DNA of 64,000 nucleotides from Parus major. Lineage: Eukaryota; Chordata; Aves; Passeriformes; Paridae. The DNA is taken from the NCBI RefSeq assembly GCF_001522545.3, contig NC_031769.1:133194689-133258688 (forward strand), given 5' to 3'. The notes under the pieces were generated by a model. That model made no database searches. It worked only from the letters and a program-made list of their open reading frames with translations, and was not told where the DNA came from. A program made the position numbers and the translations under genes. This document shows positions 62,326-64,000 of the stretch, in pieces. The first letter of the stretch is position 1, and each line of letters begins with the position of its first letter.

Positions 62326-64000
62326 AAATAAATTAAAATTGGCCTGCTCTATGTTTCAAGTTTTATTCCAGATCTTAAAAAATCAATCCTAGGATTCAAA
62401 ACTGGTCTCGAATACTGCCTTGGTGGTACAGTAGTCCAGGCTGAAATGCACACATGTTCTTCATTGTTAGCTAAGAGTCCATGAGCCTTAAATGAACTTT
62501 ATTTGCTCAAAAAAGCCTTCATTTATATTTTTATGTTATTTTCCATTTCAATAGAGCAAAGGTAATTTTATTATAAGGTTATTTGTGGCATGAAGTTCTG
62601 TTGCAGAGCTATCTCCTCTGTCTATTCAGCACAACAATAGTAGCATTATGCTTAAAACCACACCAATATTTTTCCGTTCTAGTATGGTAAAACATCTCTG
62701 CTTTTCTAAGAAGTGGATTTGGAGGCTTCCCAGAAAATATATCTGTCCTTTCTTCTTGCATCACACCTAAAGGAATGAAGCTGACTAGGGAAATAAGAAT
62801 TAATATACTTATCTAGAATGCATGTGCTACCTACTTTCTCTCTCAGAATAACATCTGGATTTTCTTCAGAGTGCCTGGCTGTGTAACTTGGAAATACATG
62901 CTAAAATATATCCAAGTCAATTGCATATTGTAAAGAATCTGCAGCTTAAGTCTTGTGGGAATCCCTTGAATTATGGCCGACAGAGCACCAGGGAGCAGGA
63001 GGGGAGGGGAAGAAAGTATAGGCAAAACCCCCAAATTCTTGTGCTGTACTGTTAGCATGAAATAAAATTAAAACAAAACCAAAATTAGAATAAAAATTAA
63101 GATATATTGCCTCATTCAGTTAATCAGCATTGCAGAACTGCAGTCACATACAGAAGAAACATAATTTTGTTCATCTCATTATGGATCTTTAAAATACTTT
63201 CATTCGTCATTCACACATATTTATCATTACTGCATATAAAATTAACACTGAAAAATATTTTTTCTACATCTTTCTTCCTGTTGCCAAGTTTCTACAAGCT
63301 AACACCCTGTCATTAGCTGTCATGGTTTTGGTTCAAAGTCAAATATACATTTAGGGGATAAAGACCTTTTACCTTCCCTGCTAAGATCGCTGACTGCCTT
63401 TGTCAACAATCCCAAAAGAACTGGTTGAAGACTTCGATTTTAAATAATCCCACTAAACTGAGATTAAACTGATTTGAATTTATAAATTCATTATGAACCA
63501 AAACCCATTATCTATACTATCCTAGCAGAGCAACAAACACAACATACTTTTCCACAAAAGCCTAAAAGAGAAGCTCTAACAAGTCTAACCAACAGTTTAA
63601 TATTCTGTCTCCAACAGTGGCAATGGACAATACTGTGTAATACCTGAGCCATTATCTACTGTTCTTTCATCTCATACTCCCTCAGCATCTGCAATCACTG
63701 GATCAGGCATGGTGATTATATTTACCTGTACACTTACCTGTTCCTGGATTAGTTTATAGGTGCGACAGGTTACATACTTGCCTATTTCTCTCATCATCTG
63801 TTTATAGGCCTTTAGTCCTTGAATTTCTGCTTAACTCTCTCTAGAGAGAAAATATCTGACCACAAAATAAGTTACTAGGATCAGCCACAGAGTTAGAAAT
63901 CATGCTCTAGCCAAGAGAATATGCAAACTAGAAGACATTTATGGTAGAAAAACTGTTCACTGCTCCTGCTGAAGCCAGCATAACAAGGAACATGGGGCCA
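62326..64000. other. Unannotated intergenic DNA with a possible ancient CR1/L3-like remnant
   Basis: No gene is seen. At 63581-63640 'cagtttaatattctgtctcc' / 'aacagtggcaatggacaa' resembles the 'cagtatcctgtctccgacagtggcc' stretch known from old CR1/L3-type 3' UTRs of amniotes. The match is short and recalled from memory, so confidence in that remnant is low. The rest shows nothing recognisable. Confidence 0.4.

Noticed and set aside
1..64000. CRISPR arrays, bacterial operons, phage or plasmid functions
   Set aside because: No spaced direct repeats, ribosome-binding sites, dense coding or phage-like genes are present; composition and repeats are those of a bird chromosome.

Overview
This window looks like a gene-poor, AT-rich stretch of a bird nuclear genome, most likely a songbird. 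The avian call rests on at least eight CR1 LINE fragments, most carrying the typical 3' end (variants of 'cttccaacctcaaccattctgtgattct'-like text in either orientation), and on an avian ERVL-type LTR near 61.7-62.3 kb. The songbird call rests mainly on one short element at 46.58-46.71 kb that joins a CR1-type tail to a tRNA-Ile-like head, the architecture described for the zebra finch SINE TguSINE1. No bacterial or viral gene organisation is present: open frames are short, scattered on both strands and mostly shadows of repeats.

Layout: 0-3.9 kb unannotated AT-rich DNA; 3.9-5.1 kb an internally deleted CR1 (+); 5.1-21 kb unannotated DNA with a candidate orphan splice acceptor and short open frame (12.9 kb), a pure GTA array (13.7 kb) and a CA repeat (14.55 kb); 21.0-21.3 kb a CR1 tail (-); 21.3-26.3 kb unannotated DNA with one compact homeodomain-type motif cluster (24.4 kb); a poly-A run ending in a 100-N gap (26.3 kb); 26.4-38.4 kb unannotated with AT-rich tracts; 38.4-39.3 kb two CR1 3' fragments (+); 46.1-46.2 kb a 126-base homopurine tract; 46.6 kb the SINE; 47.7-47.95 kb a ten-copy 21-bp coding-length minisatellite; 49.4-51.85 kb a longer CR1 (+) followed by two CR1 tails; 52.4-53.1 kb a 679-N gap with a CpG-dense right flank and a nearby G-quadruplex motif; 60.7-62.3 kb two LTR-like segments and a CR1 tail; then unannotated DNA to the end.

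I find no protein-coding gene that I can name. The most interesting places are the 21-bp minisatellite, whose only recurrent variable base is a wobble position in one open frame; the GC-rich gap, which may hide a CpG island or first exon; the homopurine/G4 tract; and the tRNA-Ile/CR1 SINE. No novel multi-gene system is visible.
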